DNA from: Madurella fahalii
Lineage: Eukaryota; Ascomycota; Sordariomycetes; Sordariales
Direction of reading: 5' to 3'
Length of the DNA stretch: 64,000 bases
NCBI GenBank assembly: GCA_029876055.1
Contig: CM056880.1
Span: 186,001 to 250,000, forward strand
The position numbers were made by a program, and so were the translations under genes. Shown here piece by piece: positions 1-11,816 of this stretch. A model generated the notes under the pieces. The model saw only the letters and a program-made list of their open reading frames with translations. It was not told the DNA's origin and ran no database searches. Each line of letters opens with the position of its first letter. Position 1 is the stretch's first letter.

Positions 1-10
1 GGTAAATAGA

Positions 11-340
11 CTATTCGAGCTGGAAGGTACGGAAACCGTCTGCCGTGAGATCGCCGATTCCAATTGCTGACGTAGTTGAACCCGTAGCCGGGGTTGCCGT
101 CTGGTCGTCCTCAACCACAGATTCGGTATGGCCTCTAGCCGTAATAGTTGACTGGGTAGGACTCTTGTGCTTGTGACGTGCTGGGTCCGGAGCCGTAGGT
201 TCGCTGAGGAACGGAGTAAGACCCTGAATTTGGGCCCACGTATTCCCGGCAATGGCCTGGGCTTGGAACTGCAGGTTCCAGGATTCCCAGTCGTCAGAGC
301 TGGTCAGGAAAATAGTCTTATCGTTATTGACGGTTGTCAT
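11..340 (-). pseudogene. copia gag N-terminal region, interrupted
   Basis: The 109-residue frame starts MTTVNNDKTIFLTSSDDWES and holds the Trp-rich WESWNLQFQAQA stretch typical of copia Gag N-termini, where a 'W..W...F...A' pattern precedes the UBN2/gag domain. It stops at 11-13 with TAG right after FRTFQLE. The same frame then continues to the window edge as Ser-Ile-Tyr, as expected if the stop is a point nonsense mutation inside a longer Gag. Start codon and leader position relative to the LTR fit. Confidence 0.6.
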
Positions 341-423
341 CTTGAATCGGATTCAGGGATGCTTTTGATTGTGCTTCCTTTGTTGGCTTGCTAATCGGAG
401 GTTGAACGAATGAGACTCTTAAT

Positions 424-713
424 TGTCGGAAACACGGCACCTCTGAATCTTGGGAAATGACAGTTCAGGATTTATGTGTGTCTTCTCTTGATTGTGTTGA
501 TTGTCCCTCTTGTGTTCTGTTGCTCTCCTCTGTCCCGTCTATCTTTGCTGGAGAGATTGCTCCTTTTATAGACGAGATACGCGTACAGGATGACGTCCGT
601 ACACTGGCGCAGTTAGCTGCCAGCCTGCTTTAGCTGACTAGAATACATGGGTTTGACTCCTGCACTAGATCCTGTGATCCTGATCCTTGGACTAGCGCCT
701 GACCCTTTTGACA
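424..713 (-). repeat. 5' LTR of the copia element
   Basis: Read on the minus strand this 290-bp repeat begins TGTCAAAAGGGTCAGG and ends TTTCCGACA. It is nearly identical to the solo LTR at 894-1171 and similar to the one at 1222-1499. A TATAAAAGGAGC box sits in its middle, the likely element promoter. The outer flank is 714-718 (TTAGC); the matching duplication would lie outside the window. Confidence 0.85.
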
Positions 714-893
714 TTAGCCGGTGGAGTACCTATAGAGGACGATTTCTGCACTTCCCTTTAAAAATAAGCAGTAAAGGTCAAACGGGATACGGTGTCTTAG
801 CTCTGTCACAGTTACACAAGATAGTGTAAGGTGGGCCAGATAAACTGGTCAAGCAGTAGCGAGGGAACACAGGTTTTTACAAGAGGAGGGCAA

Positions 894-1171
894 TGTCAAA
901 AGGGTCAGGCGCTAGTCCAAGGATCAGGATCACAGGATCTAGTACAGGAGTCAAACCCATGTATTCTAGTCAGCTAAAGCAGGCTGGCAGCTAACTGCGC
1001 CACTGTACGGACGTCATCCTGTACGCGTATCTCGTCTATAAAAGGAGCAAACTCTCCAGCAAAGATAGACAGAGGATAGGAACACAAGAGGGACAATCAA
1101 CACAACAAGAGAAGACACATAAAATCCTGAACTGTCATTTCCCAAGATTCAGAGGTGCCGTGTTTCCGACA
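894..1171 (+). repeat. solo LTR with 5-bp target-site duplication
   Basis: A 278-bp LTR (TGTCAAAAGG...TTTCCGACA) is flanked by the perfect direct repeat GGCAA at 889-893 and 1172-1176. No internal element sequence remains, so it is a solo LTR left by LTR-LTR recombination. It carries a TATAAAAGGAGC promoter box near 1037. Confidence 0.92.
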
Positions 1172-1221
1172 GGCAAAGCTCCTGTCGGTTTAAGTCCAGA
1201 AACCTAGCCACCCCTATCGCC

Positions 1222-1499
1222 TGTCAAAAGGATCATGTGCCAAAAGATCAGGATCACAGGATCTAGTGTGGGAGCCAAGCCCATGTACTCTATTGAGCTA
1301 AGGAAGACTGGCAGCTAACTGCGCCACGGTACGAACGCCATCCTGTACGCGTATCTCGTCTATAAAAGGAGCAAACTCTCCAGCAAAGATAGATGGACAG
1401 AAGGCAGAAGAACAAGGGACAATCAACACAATCAAGACAAGACACACAAAAATCCTAAACTGTCATTTCCCAAGATTCAGAGGTGCCGTGTTTCCGACA
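1222..1499 (+). repeat. second solo LTR, diverged, with target-site duplication
   Basis: A 278-bp copy of the same LTR family with more substitutions and small indels than the copy at 894. It is flanked by perfect TCGCC repeats at 1217-1221 and 1500-1504. The greater divergence suggests an older insertion. Confidence 0.9.
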
Positions 1500-1504
1500 T
1501 CGCC

Positions 1505-2430
1505 CCTATCGTTCATCGAGAATGCGGCTCGGGTAATAACAGCAACTATGGGGGACTTGGTGGCCCCATACGGAAATGTAGAGGCTCGGAGCTGACAAAC
1601 GTGTCCTGGTGGTGGGGGTCGATAGGCTTAGGATCGACGGGGACTAATGCACCATGCAAAGCGTGTGACACAACAGCAACGGCCTTCGTGGAGAGAGGAG
1701 CGAAAGCCTTGTCGAAAGCCCTGAGAAACCGACCAAGATTCTGCCCGATATCAGTGGCCCTGACCCCGCATCCGAAGCATCACTTTTAACATTCATTTAA
1801 ACTGGAGGGTAGGAACGGACGAAATTTACGCACCTTCCCGTAATTGCCGGTGAGGCTGTCCAGTGTCCGCACTGGTAGGCAGCAATCATGTGTGGATAAG
1901 AGTGCAAGCGACGAGGCTCTCAGAGCCTGGTTTGCTCGAAACCGCCGTTGTGCTTTTCCGCCCAATTTGGACCTCGGTCAATCCACCAGCCGATATCCGT
2001 GTTGCGGTCGAGTTCCCGATTGCAACCGCTTGTCTTCTTCACGTGCGCCAGTTGCCCCGTAGGCTCCCAACCCCAGCCACCACCTTCCACCCCATGATCG
2101 CCCATAGTACCCGACGAGAATGGATTTCTACAGTGCTCAGGAGCGCAAGGTAGACATCGCGGCAAGCTTTATCGACGAGAGGGCTCCGGACTTCCACAGC
2201 GCGTTTGGACCAGGGTCGACACTCAACCGACAAACAATGGCATACGAGCCAGATCCAGATGCGAGGCATATTGCCGACCTCAAAGAGACGCTCAAATGCC
2301 ACCAGCAAGTTGCGCGGAAATACGTCGACTTTGCCGATGACCTGCTGAAATGTACGTGGGAGGATGTGCATCGGGAGCTGCACAAGGCAAAACAAGCCCA
2401 CTCCCCATCGCACAGGAGCTCACGGCCTAA
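1505..2430. other. no gene recognised
   Basis: Several overlapping short frames occur on both strands (for example 2120-2497 plus and 2039-2413 minus), but none shows a domain, signal peptide or splice-consistent extension. The stretch ends at the breakpoint where recognisable ABC-transporter sequence begins. Confidence 0.5.
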
Positions 2431-4480
2431 CATTGCATTCACAACAGGCATTGGCACGGGCTGTCTACGCACGGCGAGAAATGATCATCCTGGATGACAC
2501 CTTCAGCGGCTTGGACACAACAACCGAGAATCACGTCTTCCACAGCTTACTCGGCCAGGACGGCCTCTTCCGCATCCTGCAGGCTACTGTCATTGTGGTA
2601 TCCTCGTCCACCAAACGCATTCCATTTGCAGACTACATTGTCCACATTGGCGCCGACGGCCGCATCGCTGAGCAGGGCACATTCGACGAGCTCAACAACA
2701 CCGGTGGCTATGTCTCCTCGCTCTCCCTTCCCAAGCCCTACTGGACATTTGTTCAAGTTGCCCCGGAGCGCCGCGGCAGTGACACCAGCGACGGTGGCGA
2801 CTGCAGTGATGGTTCATCACACAACAAGGAACTTGGCTCTGATGCAACCACGGTGGCGTCGCCTAGCGGAAGCGAGGCGGCTGACGGAAATGACAAGGAC
2901 ACTGACGGCATGAGCCGCAGGACCGGAGATGTCCAGATCTACCTGTACTATGTCAGATCTGTGGGTTGGTGGGCAACACTCCTGTTTGTGATCGCTATCA
3001 CCGGTTTCGTCTTCTCAGTGTCGTTTCCGAGTAAGTACATTGTCCTATTCTTTCTATCCTCCAACCCGAGAGTTGCATCGCTGACGCACTCCAGCTGTTT
3101 GGGTCCAATGGTGGGCCGCCAGCAACGAAACCGACCCCAACGGAAGGCTGGGATACTGGCTGGGTATTTACGCAATGCTTGGTGGTGTTGCTATTATCTG
3201 TCTCTTCTTGAGTTGCTGGTGAGTCCATTCTCCATGATGTGCAAGATGCGGCAACTGACTTTGACCTCAGGCAAATGATCATCACCATGGTTCCCCGCTC
3301 TGGTGAGAGGTTCCATTTGGAACTCCTCAAGACTGTGTTGAGGTACGTGTCACTCTTGTCGCCAGAAGATACTGCAGAACTGACAAGCCCAGCGCACCGA
3401 TGTCATTCTTTGTGAACACGGACATGGGCGCACATTGAACCGCTTCAGCCAAGACCTTCAGCTCATCGACATGGAGCTGCCTGTTGCTGCACTCAACACT
3501 TTCACCAGTACATTAAAACCAAGCATGATCCCCCTATGAGCATCAGATCTGACGAGACAATAGCATTGATCCTCTGCATTGCTCAGATGGCCCTCATCGG
3601 CGTTGGATCCATCTACGCCGCTATTTCGTTTCCTGTTGTCCTATTGGCTCTCTACACGGTGCAGTGGTGCTATCTCCGCACCTCCCGACAGCTCCGTCTC
3701 TTGGACATTGAGGCTAAGGCGCCTCTCTATTCTCTCTTCGAGGAATCCCTGAGCGGATTGGCAACAATCCGCGCCTTTGGATGGCAGAACACGCTCCAGG
3801 ACAAGAACCGCACGTTGCTGGACCGCTCGCAGCGCCCCTTCTACCTCTTGTTCGCCGTGCAGCGCTGGCTCACCCTGGTCCTGGACCTCATCGTTGCAGC
3901 CGTTGCCGTTCTCCTCGTCGTACTCGTCGTCACGCTCCGCGGCACTGTGAGTGCTGGCGGAGTGGGACTCGCATTGCTTGGAGTCATTCAGTTCAGCCAA
4001 AACATCAAGCTCCTGGTGACATACTGGACCATGCTGGAGACACATATTGGCTCTGTCACTCGTGTCAGGAGCTTCACCCAGACCACTGTCTCCGAGGACC
4101 AGCCCACCGAGAAGTACCTACCACCACCAGAGTGGCCTGCAGCGGGAGCCATCGAGATCAAGAACTTGACCGCATCATACGGCGGGAGCAACCTCGTCCT
4201 CAAGGACCTGTCCCTCTCCATCGCAGCCGGCGACAAGATTGGCATCTGCGGCCGCACCGGCAGCGGCAAAACATCTCTTCTGATGACCCTCTTCCACCTG
4301 GTTGACCTACAGAGCGGTTCCATTTCCGTCGATGGCATCGACATCGCCACCGTTCCGCGTCAGGAAGTCCGGCGTCGCATCTCTGGTGTGCCACAGCAAC
4401 CGTTCCTGCTCAAGGGTTCAGTCCGTCTGAATGCGGATCCCATGGGCGCCGCCTCGGACGAGGCCATTCTGCATGCCCCG
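2431..4480 (+). pseudogene. ABC-C (MRP-type) transporter, middle piece: late NBD1 - TMD2 - early NBD2
   Basis: Recognisable sequence starts just after where the NBD1 signature would be (QQALARAVYARR). It continues with Walker B MIILDDTFSGLD, a Ser/Asp-rich linker, TMD2 and NBD2 with Walker A GRTGSGKTS, ending after VPQQPFLLKGSV before the NBD2 signature. Introns with good sites lie near 3030-3094, 3220-3270, 3349-3391 and 3510-3563. One base appears missing near 3430: the conserved GAT-LNRFSQDLQLID region is read only by shifting frame. Both ends are abrupt. The NBD1 signature and NBD2 Walker B are absent, so it cannot be a working full transporter. Its content is complementary to the piece at 8118-9692. 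Confidence 0.88.
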
Positions 4481-5661
4481 AGACTCATTACACCGTCGGC
4501 GTTGTCGCCTCGTCGATCTTCCCCCCAAACTGTCCAACCGCCGTCGCATAGCTCTCACGAACGGCTACGCTCCCATACACACGCATCTCTTTTTCGTACG
4601 TAGCCGTAACACCAGGAGCGTAACCGCCAGCCTCACGCAGCAGTCTCCCCAGTAATGCCAAATCCCTCACTACCGTGTTCGCTCCGATTCCTCCAACGGG
4701 TGTCATTAAATAGACAGCATCACCGATAACCGTCACACACGGCTCGTTCAGCCACTCAGGCACGCCAGATAGCGTTAAGCAAGTGATCTTCTAAAAGGCC
4801 GCATTCTCCTTATCTATCTCTTCGAATAAGGGCTTAAAACGCAGATGCTAGTTTTTAATAAGCTCTTTAGCGATCTTTACGGCCCTTTTACCGACGATGC
4901 TATAGTCATCGTTCGGAGCGCGGATCGTTCCAGGGCGCCCCCCCATGGTCCAGCCAACTAGATATTAAGGTTGTCTATATCCTGGGTCGGATGTTAGTGA
5001 TCAGTATGATAGTGCCGTCCAGCCGTGTATTGTCCATTAACCGGAACACGCCCTCTCCAAGGCCCTTAAACGCCGTGCTGGGCGCCTGTCCATAGATACC
5101 CCTTAACCCCGTATCATAAACCTTAAGCTTACCACTAAACAGCTGATACACAACGTTAAAGTAAATGCCCTCTCCGCCGATTAATATCAAACCCTCCACT
5201 AATTTGGTACCATCTGAGAAAATGGCCCGTACGCTGTTATCGGTGAGCTTGTAACTAGTGACATTACGTGACCACTCGATGTTATCCTCACACCCCTTTG
5301 CGAATACCACACGTATATCACCTTGTGTGATGCTGATAATCTTACCGCCGTGAGAGGTAAGACCTTCAGGGACGATATGCTTTGTTTGCTCGCCGGTTAC
5401 AGCGTTAAAGGCAGAGAAACCTGCGCCGCCGGTCTTGCCGCACTTAGCCCAAAACTTCTTAAAGGTGGGCGCGTTTAAGACTGACTCGATAGCGTCGAGT
5501 CCTTTGTTCGATAATTGAAGTCGGTAGCCCTGAGTTTAAAACATAAATAACGCATCTCGCTCAAATATCTTGAAGGGGATGTTAGTTAGTTGTAACGCCT
5601 GTGCGAGAAGGAGAGATGAGATGCCTCCCCCTGAGATAAGAATGGGCTTAGCAGCTGCCAT
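4481..5661 (-). pseudogene. FAD-dependent monooxygenase (UbiH/PHBH-type), RIP-decayed
   Basis: Reading leftwards from an ATG at 5661 gives MAAAKPILISGGGISSLLLA, the GXGXXG dinucleotide-binding fold. Later come ITQGDIRVVFAKG and DGTKLVEGLILIGGEGI, and near the end GDAVYLMTPVGGIGAN, the second FAD-binding motif of group A flavoprotein monooxygenases. At least three in-frame stops interrupt it, in TAG/TAA contexts consistent with C-to-T change. The C-terminus abuts the ABC-transporter piece at 4480. Such enzymes are frequent in secondary-metabolite clusters, but no partner survives here. Confidence 0.85.
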
Positions 5662-7340
5662 GATTGCGTGCGTCTGATGGGGTGCGGGTTCAAGAGTTAG
5701 GGACGTTGAAGTCAGTGATGCGTAATGGAAAACCCCACACGAGCGATCGTCTTTATACTCCGCAGCTAAGGCGTTGGTAGTTAGCAGTCAGCCGCCACGT
5801 TGGCGCGGATAGTGCGACCTGGAGGCGCTGTGCAATGGCGCGATCGTAACTGTGGCTGGCTTTATTCAGCCTCTGAGTAAGACCGCTGCACTTTATTATT
5901 AATCCGGCAGACGCGGGACATAGTGCTTAAGGAACTGATTCGTCAGATATTTACCTGCGTAGCTGCAGGTCAGGGTCTCGCCAAGTAGGAGACGGTGTGA
6001 CCACCCGGGCCTTAGAGAAATATTTGATCTATCTATGATAAGAATAAGCACCCTTAATATATCAGGTTAAGGCCATGCTTCACTAAGATGTCCTTCAAAA
6101 ATGTCCCAATACGTCGTCCTCCCCTCTCTCATCAAGCTTATCGAAGTAGTATCCGCCCCCGAAGCCGCCGCTAACCTAAGACATAGTAGTAGCCCTCGCC
6201 AACCCCCTTAAACTGCCTCTCCCACTCCCACACCAGTCGCTCCTACTGGCCTCCCAGTTACGTAACGAGACGCGTTAACTTGGTGAGATGAAGTCTTTTA
6301 AGCGACGGGACGACGTGGGGCTGGTTAATAATAACTTGAAGCTAGCGTTTACAGTCGCTTTAACCTCACGGAAGGTGCCGAGTACCATATCGTAATCGGC
6401 CTGCTAGAACTCTTCACGCTCGTAGCTCAACCAGCTGTCGATAAGATAATAGATCGGTGTGTCGGCTGGAACAAGCTTCACGAGCTCCATAAAGAGGCGA
6501 CAAACAGCACTCAAGTCTCTTTCGGTAAGCTAATCATCCTCGCTATTATAAAGATACAGTAAAAGGTGAGGGTAGTTATATCTGACGACGTCGTTTACGA
6601 CAAGTGCGAGTATAAGCTAAGTAGATAAATAACATATCGGCCCCTAAAGCCTAGCGAGATCGTCGTCGTTCTCTACCGTGCCCGCATAGAGTGCGCAGTA
6701 AAACTCAAGGACGATGTTGCTGCTCTGGGGGCGTTTCTTAATAAGCGGCGATATTAATGTGCTTAGTTACTGTGCATAGCTGCGGACTGCTTACGTAAGG
6801 ACGGCGTAAACATACGATAACGGGCTGATTTTACCAATCTGTGATCGATCGAAGTAGCCATCGATAGCAACTATGCCTGATCCGTAACTACTGTTAAGAA
6901 GCTACTTCACTTAAGGCGCAGCTATAACTAACACATAGCGCTCGATATCGGCCTACGGTAAGGTTATCTACGCACGAACTACGCAGGTAGTATCGCTACT
7001 AACACGTAAGTAGTTAACGTTGATAAGCTGTAATACATCTAATAGCGCGAAACTAAGGGGTGCCGTGCCGCGATCTGTTATCGCGTCTGCCTGGTCTTAA
7101 CCGGCAAAGGCGCCGATAGCTGGGTTAAAGTCCAGCTGCTTTATAAGGAAGTGGAGCAGGTGAGTCTTGCTCTACGTCACCTCGATCAACATCTGTAACA
7201 TTACTTACTGCCGGATAACTTCAGCTAGCTAAAAATGAATATTCTTAGTCATTATATAGCTTTCGACGTAAATATCGACCATAAGCGCTTTAACAGCCAC
7301 CCGGACGGATTCAACGTATACAGAGACCTCCTTAAGGACC
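5662..7340 (-). pseudogene. unidentified RIP-decayed coding relic (possible NTPase-like protein)
   Basis: The minus strand can be read over long stretches with scattered TAG/TAA stops, for example near 6560-6400: a Leu-rich segment, then LVPADTPIYYLIDSWLSYER and LLLTSPTSSRRLKDF. A hydrophobic strand ending in Asp followed by 'LLLTS' resembles the Walker B and following strand of fungal NACHT-type NTPases, but no Walker A was identified. TpA-rich texture supports RIP. Function is a weak inference. Confidence 0.3.
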
Positions 7341-7731
7341 TTATCGATCTTCTAGCCCTTAAATGGATTCTTAATCGTCTTAACTGTGATATTAGAGGTT
7401 AGGAGGAAGTTTGCCTCTTGGAGGGTTCGCGGAGAACGTCATAATGTACAGAACGAGTTCGGTAGCAAGATATCGATAAGAGCAGGAAGAGACTGCACAA
7501 GTAATAGCCTCAGTCCCTGGACAGCCCGATCTAAGCGGATGGTCTTGGGGTTGGATGGGTCCAGGGGAAATGTTTCTGACTTGTTCTAAGCCTCTTCGAT
7601 AATGTTAGGCAGCCTCTCGAAAGCCGAAAGAATTTTGTATCTGTTTAGCTCGCTGTGTCGCGCGAGCTGGAGGTTGTCAGTCAGGGGTTGCTCCGCACAT
7701 AGGTCTAGACGATACCGTATTGCTCCGGGAG

Positions 7732-7937
7732 ATTCGCGTTTACTCCGAACCGTGCAGGCCCTCCGGCTATGCCAGCGGGCCTACGCGCAGGCCATTGAGC
7801 GTCTATTGCACGATGATATCGCCTACTGAGCGGGGATATCAGGGCCTTTTGGGCGTTGACACACGCCATTTTGCGGTTTTTTGCAGGCCTGCTGTCATAT
7901 GCTAGACGGCCTGCACGGCTCGGCAGTAAACGCGAAT
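7732..7937. repeat. foldback / MITE-like element with about 51-bp terminal inverted repeats
   Basis: 7732-7782 and 7885-7937 are inverted copies beginning ATTCGCGTTTACT and ending at AGGCC. The first ~29 bp pair with only two small differences, the rest with transition mismatches. The ~100-bp centre has no coding capacity. No clear target duplication was found. It could be a non-autonomous DNA transposon or a simple foldback. Confidence 0.6.
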
Positions 7938-8117
7938 CTGATGGATTAAGACGGTCACCCAAGTCTCAACTTACGCTGAACACCACTGCAAGCCCACCAT
8001 GCAGGACGCAGAGATCATCCGGAATCGCTGAAAGCCCAGGTGCTAGGATACTTCCAGAGGTCCCCAGCGCCCGCCAGAAGGCGCGGATGGGGTTTCTGCT
8101 GCCGCATCTTTCACTGA

Positions 8118-9692
8118 GTGGCCGTCAAGGCAACCACCCTCGGACTCGAGGCCGTTGAGAAACGTCGTCTTCTCAGACCCGAGTACCGGGTTATCCCCCC
8201 TGAAGCGACCAGCGGTATCTACAGTCGATCTTTCTTTTTGTGGCTCAACCCGCTGTTCAGAGCGGGCTTTAGCCGGGTGCTCGACATTGACGATCTTTTT
8301 GTGTTGGACAAACACTTGGAGCCGTCATACTGTCATAGACGGTTCCAGAACGCCAAGGCCCCAAGTAAGTCGCTTTTCCTGCAGGTTGAATGCATTGCGT
8401 CCAGCTCAATCCCAGGGTTTTAAGTACTGACCAAATCCCCTCTCAGTCACTGGAAAGTCTCCACATAGGCTCCACTTAACCACCTTTAGCGTGCTCAAAT
8501 GGCCCATCATCCAGACGCTCTTTCCGCGCGCCTGCCTGACGGCGCTCATGTTCTGCCAACCCTTTCTCATCAACCGCACCATCCGACTATCCCAAGAAGC
8601 CATCACAGAAGAGACAACACAAGCCGGCTATGGCCTCATCGGCGCCTATCTTTTAGTCTACGTTGGAATTACAGTATGTGCCTTATCTCCTTTTACTCCG
8701 CTGTGCCAAGACTCACCCCTGACCAAACACTCGCAGGTGTCCATGGGTCAATACCAACATCGCACCTTCCACACGATTGCCATACTCCGCGGCGGCCTCA
8801 TCTCGCTCATCTACCACAAGACCAGCGCGCTTCAACTCAAGAATGTCGACCCTGCCTCCTCCATGACGCTGATAAGCGCCGACATGGAGCGCATCGTCCA
8901 GGGCTGGCAGACGATGTATAAGATATGGTCCAACCTTACTAAAGTAGGCATTGCCATCTTCCTGCTCGAGCAGCAGTTAGGTGTCGCCTGCGTTGTGCCC
9001 GTTGCCGTCTCTCTCGTCTGCCTCTTTGGCTCCATGTTCGCCATGAACTTCATCATGTCGCGGCAGGCCATGTGGCTCGAGGCCATCGAGAAGCGAATCT
9101 TGGCCACCTCGGCGATGCTGTCGTCTATCAAGGGCATCAAAATGTGCGGACTGAGCGAGACGCTGTTGCAAAGCTTGCAGAAGCTACGCGTCGACGAGCT
9201 GCGCATTTCTAAACGGTTCCGTCGGCTCATCATCTGGAACATGGTGTTTGGTACGCTCTTCTTTTTCTTGTCTCGCACACAACCCGCTAATGGGACTCCC
9301 AAATACAGCCTACGTCACCCAAGTCTTTGGCCCTGTTCTCGCCTTTGCTGTCTTTTCCGTCCGCGCCTGAGGCTACGAGCAGGTGAGTCACCTTCCGCAG
9401 AATGACGGTGCGAGGGGATGCTACCAAGACCAACAGCATCGATGCAAGGACCGAAGATCTTGTCCAACGTGTCATCCGCAAGAAGTTCCCCGGCCATACC
9501 ATCATTGCCGTGGCACATCGCCTGGACGCCATCATGGACTTTGACAAGGTCGCTGTTTTGGAGGCTGGGCGGCTGGTCGAGTTTGACAGTCCGTATGCCT
9601 TGCTTGATATCCCGGGCTCTGCTTTCTCGAGATTGTATAATGCTGCGGTGGCGGAGGAAAATGACGATGATGACCTGGAGGTCGTGGAGTAG
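8118..9692 (+). pseudogene. ABC-C (MRP-type) transporter: N-terminus and part of TMD1 fused to the NBD2 tail
   Basis: The start reads LEAVEKRRLLRPEYRVIPPE then SGIYSRSFFLWLNPLFRAGF, the conserved cytoplasmic lead-in of fungal ABC-C proteins. Introns near 8364-8496 and 8674-8736 lead into TMD1 (ISLIYHKTSALQLKN; SADMERIVQGWQTMYKIWSN). After an exon ending RA-stop-GYEQ (9368-9379) the sequence jumps to the D-loop/H-loop end of NBD2 (TNSIDARTEDLVQRV, HTIIAVAHRLDAIMDFD) and ends at 9692. The second half of TMD1, NBD1, TMD2 and NBD2 Walker A are absent. Most of the last three occur instead in the 2431-4480 piece. Confidence 0.88.
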
Positions 9693-9941
9693 ATGTCAGG
9701 AACAAGTTGGATTATCGTACCTGAGTGGGCAGATGATCAGACCGGCGCAAAGGGGGTAGGTACAGGGCTTGGATATATGATCAGATACGACCGTTTTCTA
9801 TACTCCTCTCACCTATATATCAGAGATAGGCGCGGTTTATAGGACTCCAAAATCTTATTGTTTCTTTAAGTTTTGTGACTTCAACTGCTAAAACCCTTAC
9901 TAAATCAGTCCTCGACGGAATAGAAACTAAGCCTCATGATT

Positions 9942-11193
9942 TTAAACCAACGATGACGAGTTCCCTAGAAATAAACACAGCTCGATGGGGGTCCATGTCT
10001 CATCCGAGAGCAGGTTGTCCACGGCCGCTTGTGTCCCAACCTGAGACGCCCCAGCGATCACGTACACATTGCGACCTTCCTCGCTTTCTCTGAGCATCAA
10101 GTACCCAGGACATCCACGCTCAGCCAAACGGTCACCGAGCATGACTGGACCGTTCGTGTTTCCCGCGATCCCTGTGTCCGTTACAAAGAAATGCGCTCCA
10201 GGGGCACCAGACCCATGCCCGGCTGTCGAAAGCGGGGCGCCCCGAAGAGACTCCGTAGAAACCGAACAGGGGCCAAGGCCAGGCGCGGGACCACGACCAG
10301 CAGAAATAGCGCGTGGATTACCCAGAGGCTCCAGGCCCAGACCAGTAAGGAAATGGCAATTCGTAGCTTTGTTGTGACCTCGAGTGACAAGGCTAACAGG
10401 ATGAGGATGAGAATGTCAGAGGCCGTGGATCCACGGCCTCAACGCCACGAAAGTTTCACCCAAGGGCAACAGGTACACACTGATGTCTCCAATCAAGATA
10501 GCGACTTTTTGTACAATTGTTGAGATGACAAGACCCATGACGGAGTAATTCTCCGTATCGGCTGGCGGGATGAGATGCGAAGCCGAGGCCGCGAAAGACA
10601 TCCTCGATCGCTTGTCGCAGATAGAGCGCAAGTTTCGTGAGCAGAGAGTAGGAGAGTATCCGTAGCTCCCAGGACGGGTCTGTCCTGACATCGAGGAAGG
10701 TTTGCTGGGCTCGAATCAGAACGCATCGGGGTAAGGATAATTGGGCTGCCCAAATAGAAAGGACCAGCACCGCCTCGACGAACGTCCGTTGACGAATGTT
10801 GATCATTTTTCGGTGGCCATGCCTCGCATGTTGTACGAGGGAAGGAGGTTGCAGAGAGAGTCGAGGTGAAAAGCCTGCCGCCAGCGTTGCTGTCAGAACG
10901 ACAAGGTACCTGTGCAGTTGCCTTATGTCCCAGGAAATGGCGGTGCGCCCAGGGACGGCTCACTCCGATCCCGGCACCCGAATGCAGTCAGAGCCTCGTC
11001 GATTGTCAAGTGCAACCGTGCTTTTGGTAGTGTCGTGCCAGCAAACCGGCTGCCCTAGCCTCTGGGGAAGCGCCAGCAAAAACGGGCTTTTGGTATTGTT
11101 CCTGCCACTACGGAGAGACAGCATGATTAACGACAACATTGACCCGAACGCCGGAAGGTAGAAGCTGGGCCTATCTCGGATCGAGACCAGCAA
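9942..11193 (-). CDS. uncharacterised multi-pass membrane protein, exon structure unresolved
   Basis: Several minus-strand segments read like one membrane protein. 11193 to about 10960 starts MLVSIRDRPSFYLPAFGSML. 10806-10456 and 10691-10416 are in different frames, the latter with VISTIVQKVAILIGDISVYL. About 10430-10181 contains ISLLVWAWSLWVIHALFLLV, and a C-terminal part NTNGPVMLGDRLAERGCPGY ends at 9942. A short candidate intron near 10175-10215 would join the last two in frame. At least one frame change near 10420 is not explained by an obvious intron, so the gene may be broken. No family recognised. Confidence 0.4.
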
Positions 11194-11816
11194 CGGGAAT
11201 CCGTACGATGGAAACTTTCAAAATTACCAGGGTTAAGGTTGTGTGTGTGGTGAGATTTGGGGCTGCTTGGGGTCTTCTTGCGGTTTCCCAAATGGCCCAC
11301 ACATCTACGCCTGCCGATCCGTCCCAAGCCTGTGGCTGGAGATCGCCACTGACGACAGAGGTTTTTTCTGGGAGTGTTGTGGATGTCGGATTTATTTTGG
11401 TCTTTTGGTCATTGCGTTGCTTTGTTACTTGGCTGGGTATTACTGATCCTCATTCATTCTGTTTACCTGAACCATTCGATCGTCAAAACTCTGGGGTGGC
11501 TAACGTTGAGCCTAAGTCTTCACATGAACCTCCGGGTCGAGCTTCATGGCGACTCGGGACTCCGCGTCACCGTTGGCCGTCCGATGGAAACATAGGTAGG
11601 CCAAAAAAAACTTGGCAGCGCCGCTTTCCACACGCCGTTTCGACTCTAGCTCGAGATTTCCAAACCCAAATCAGGGACTGATCGACGACCATCCGTAAGG
11701 CCCCGGCGGACAATTTCACCCTTAAAAGATGGCTCCTTCCGTTGAACTTCTGACAATGACCGCCGCATTTCTATCGCCGTTCTCCCAGCACCTTAGCCCC
11801 TCCAAGCAAGCCGGCA
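11194..11816. other. intergenic, upstream of the MFS transporter
   Basis: No convincing gene. Short plus-strand frames at 11139-11681 show hydrophobic runs but no start context or splice logic. The last ~100 bases are the likely promoter and leader of the transporter. Confidence 0.4.

Larger units (their letters stand above)
1..713 (-). mobile_element. Ty1/copia-type LTR retrotransposon, 5' end (runs off left edge)
   Basis: An LTR at 424-713 is followed, on the minus strand, by a short leader and a gag-like reading frame at 11-340, the expected order for the 5' end of an element lying leftwards. The LTR has TG...CA ends and is the inverse of the two solo LTRs to its right. Most of the element lies outside the window, so polymerase genes cannot be assessed. 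Confidence 0.8.

Noticed and set aside
2120..2497. 125-codon plus-strand frame (MDFYSAQERKVDIAASFIDE)
   Set aside because: It overlaps the breakpoint of the ABC-C relic in another frame and shows no domain.
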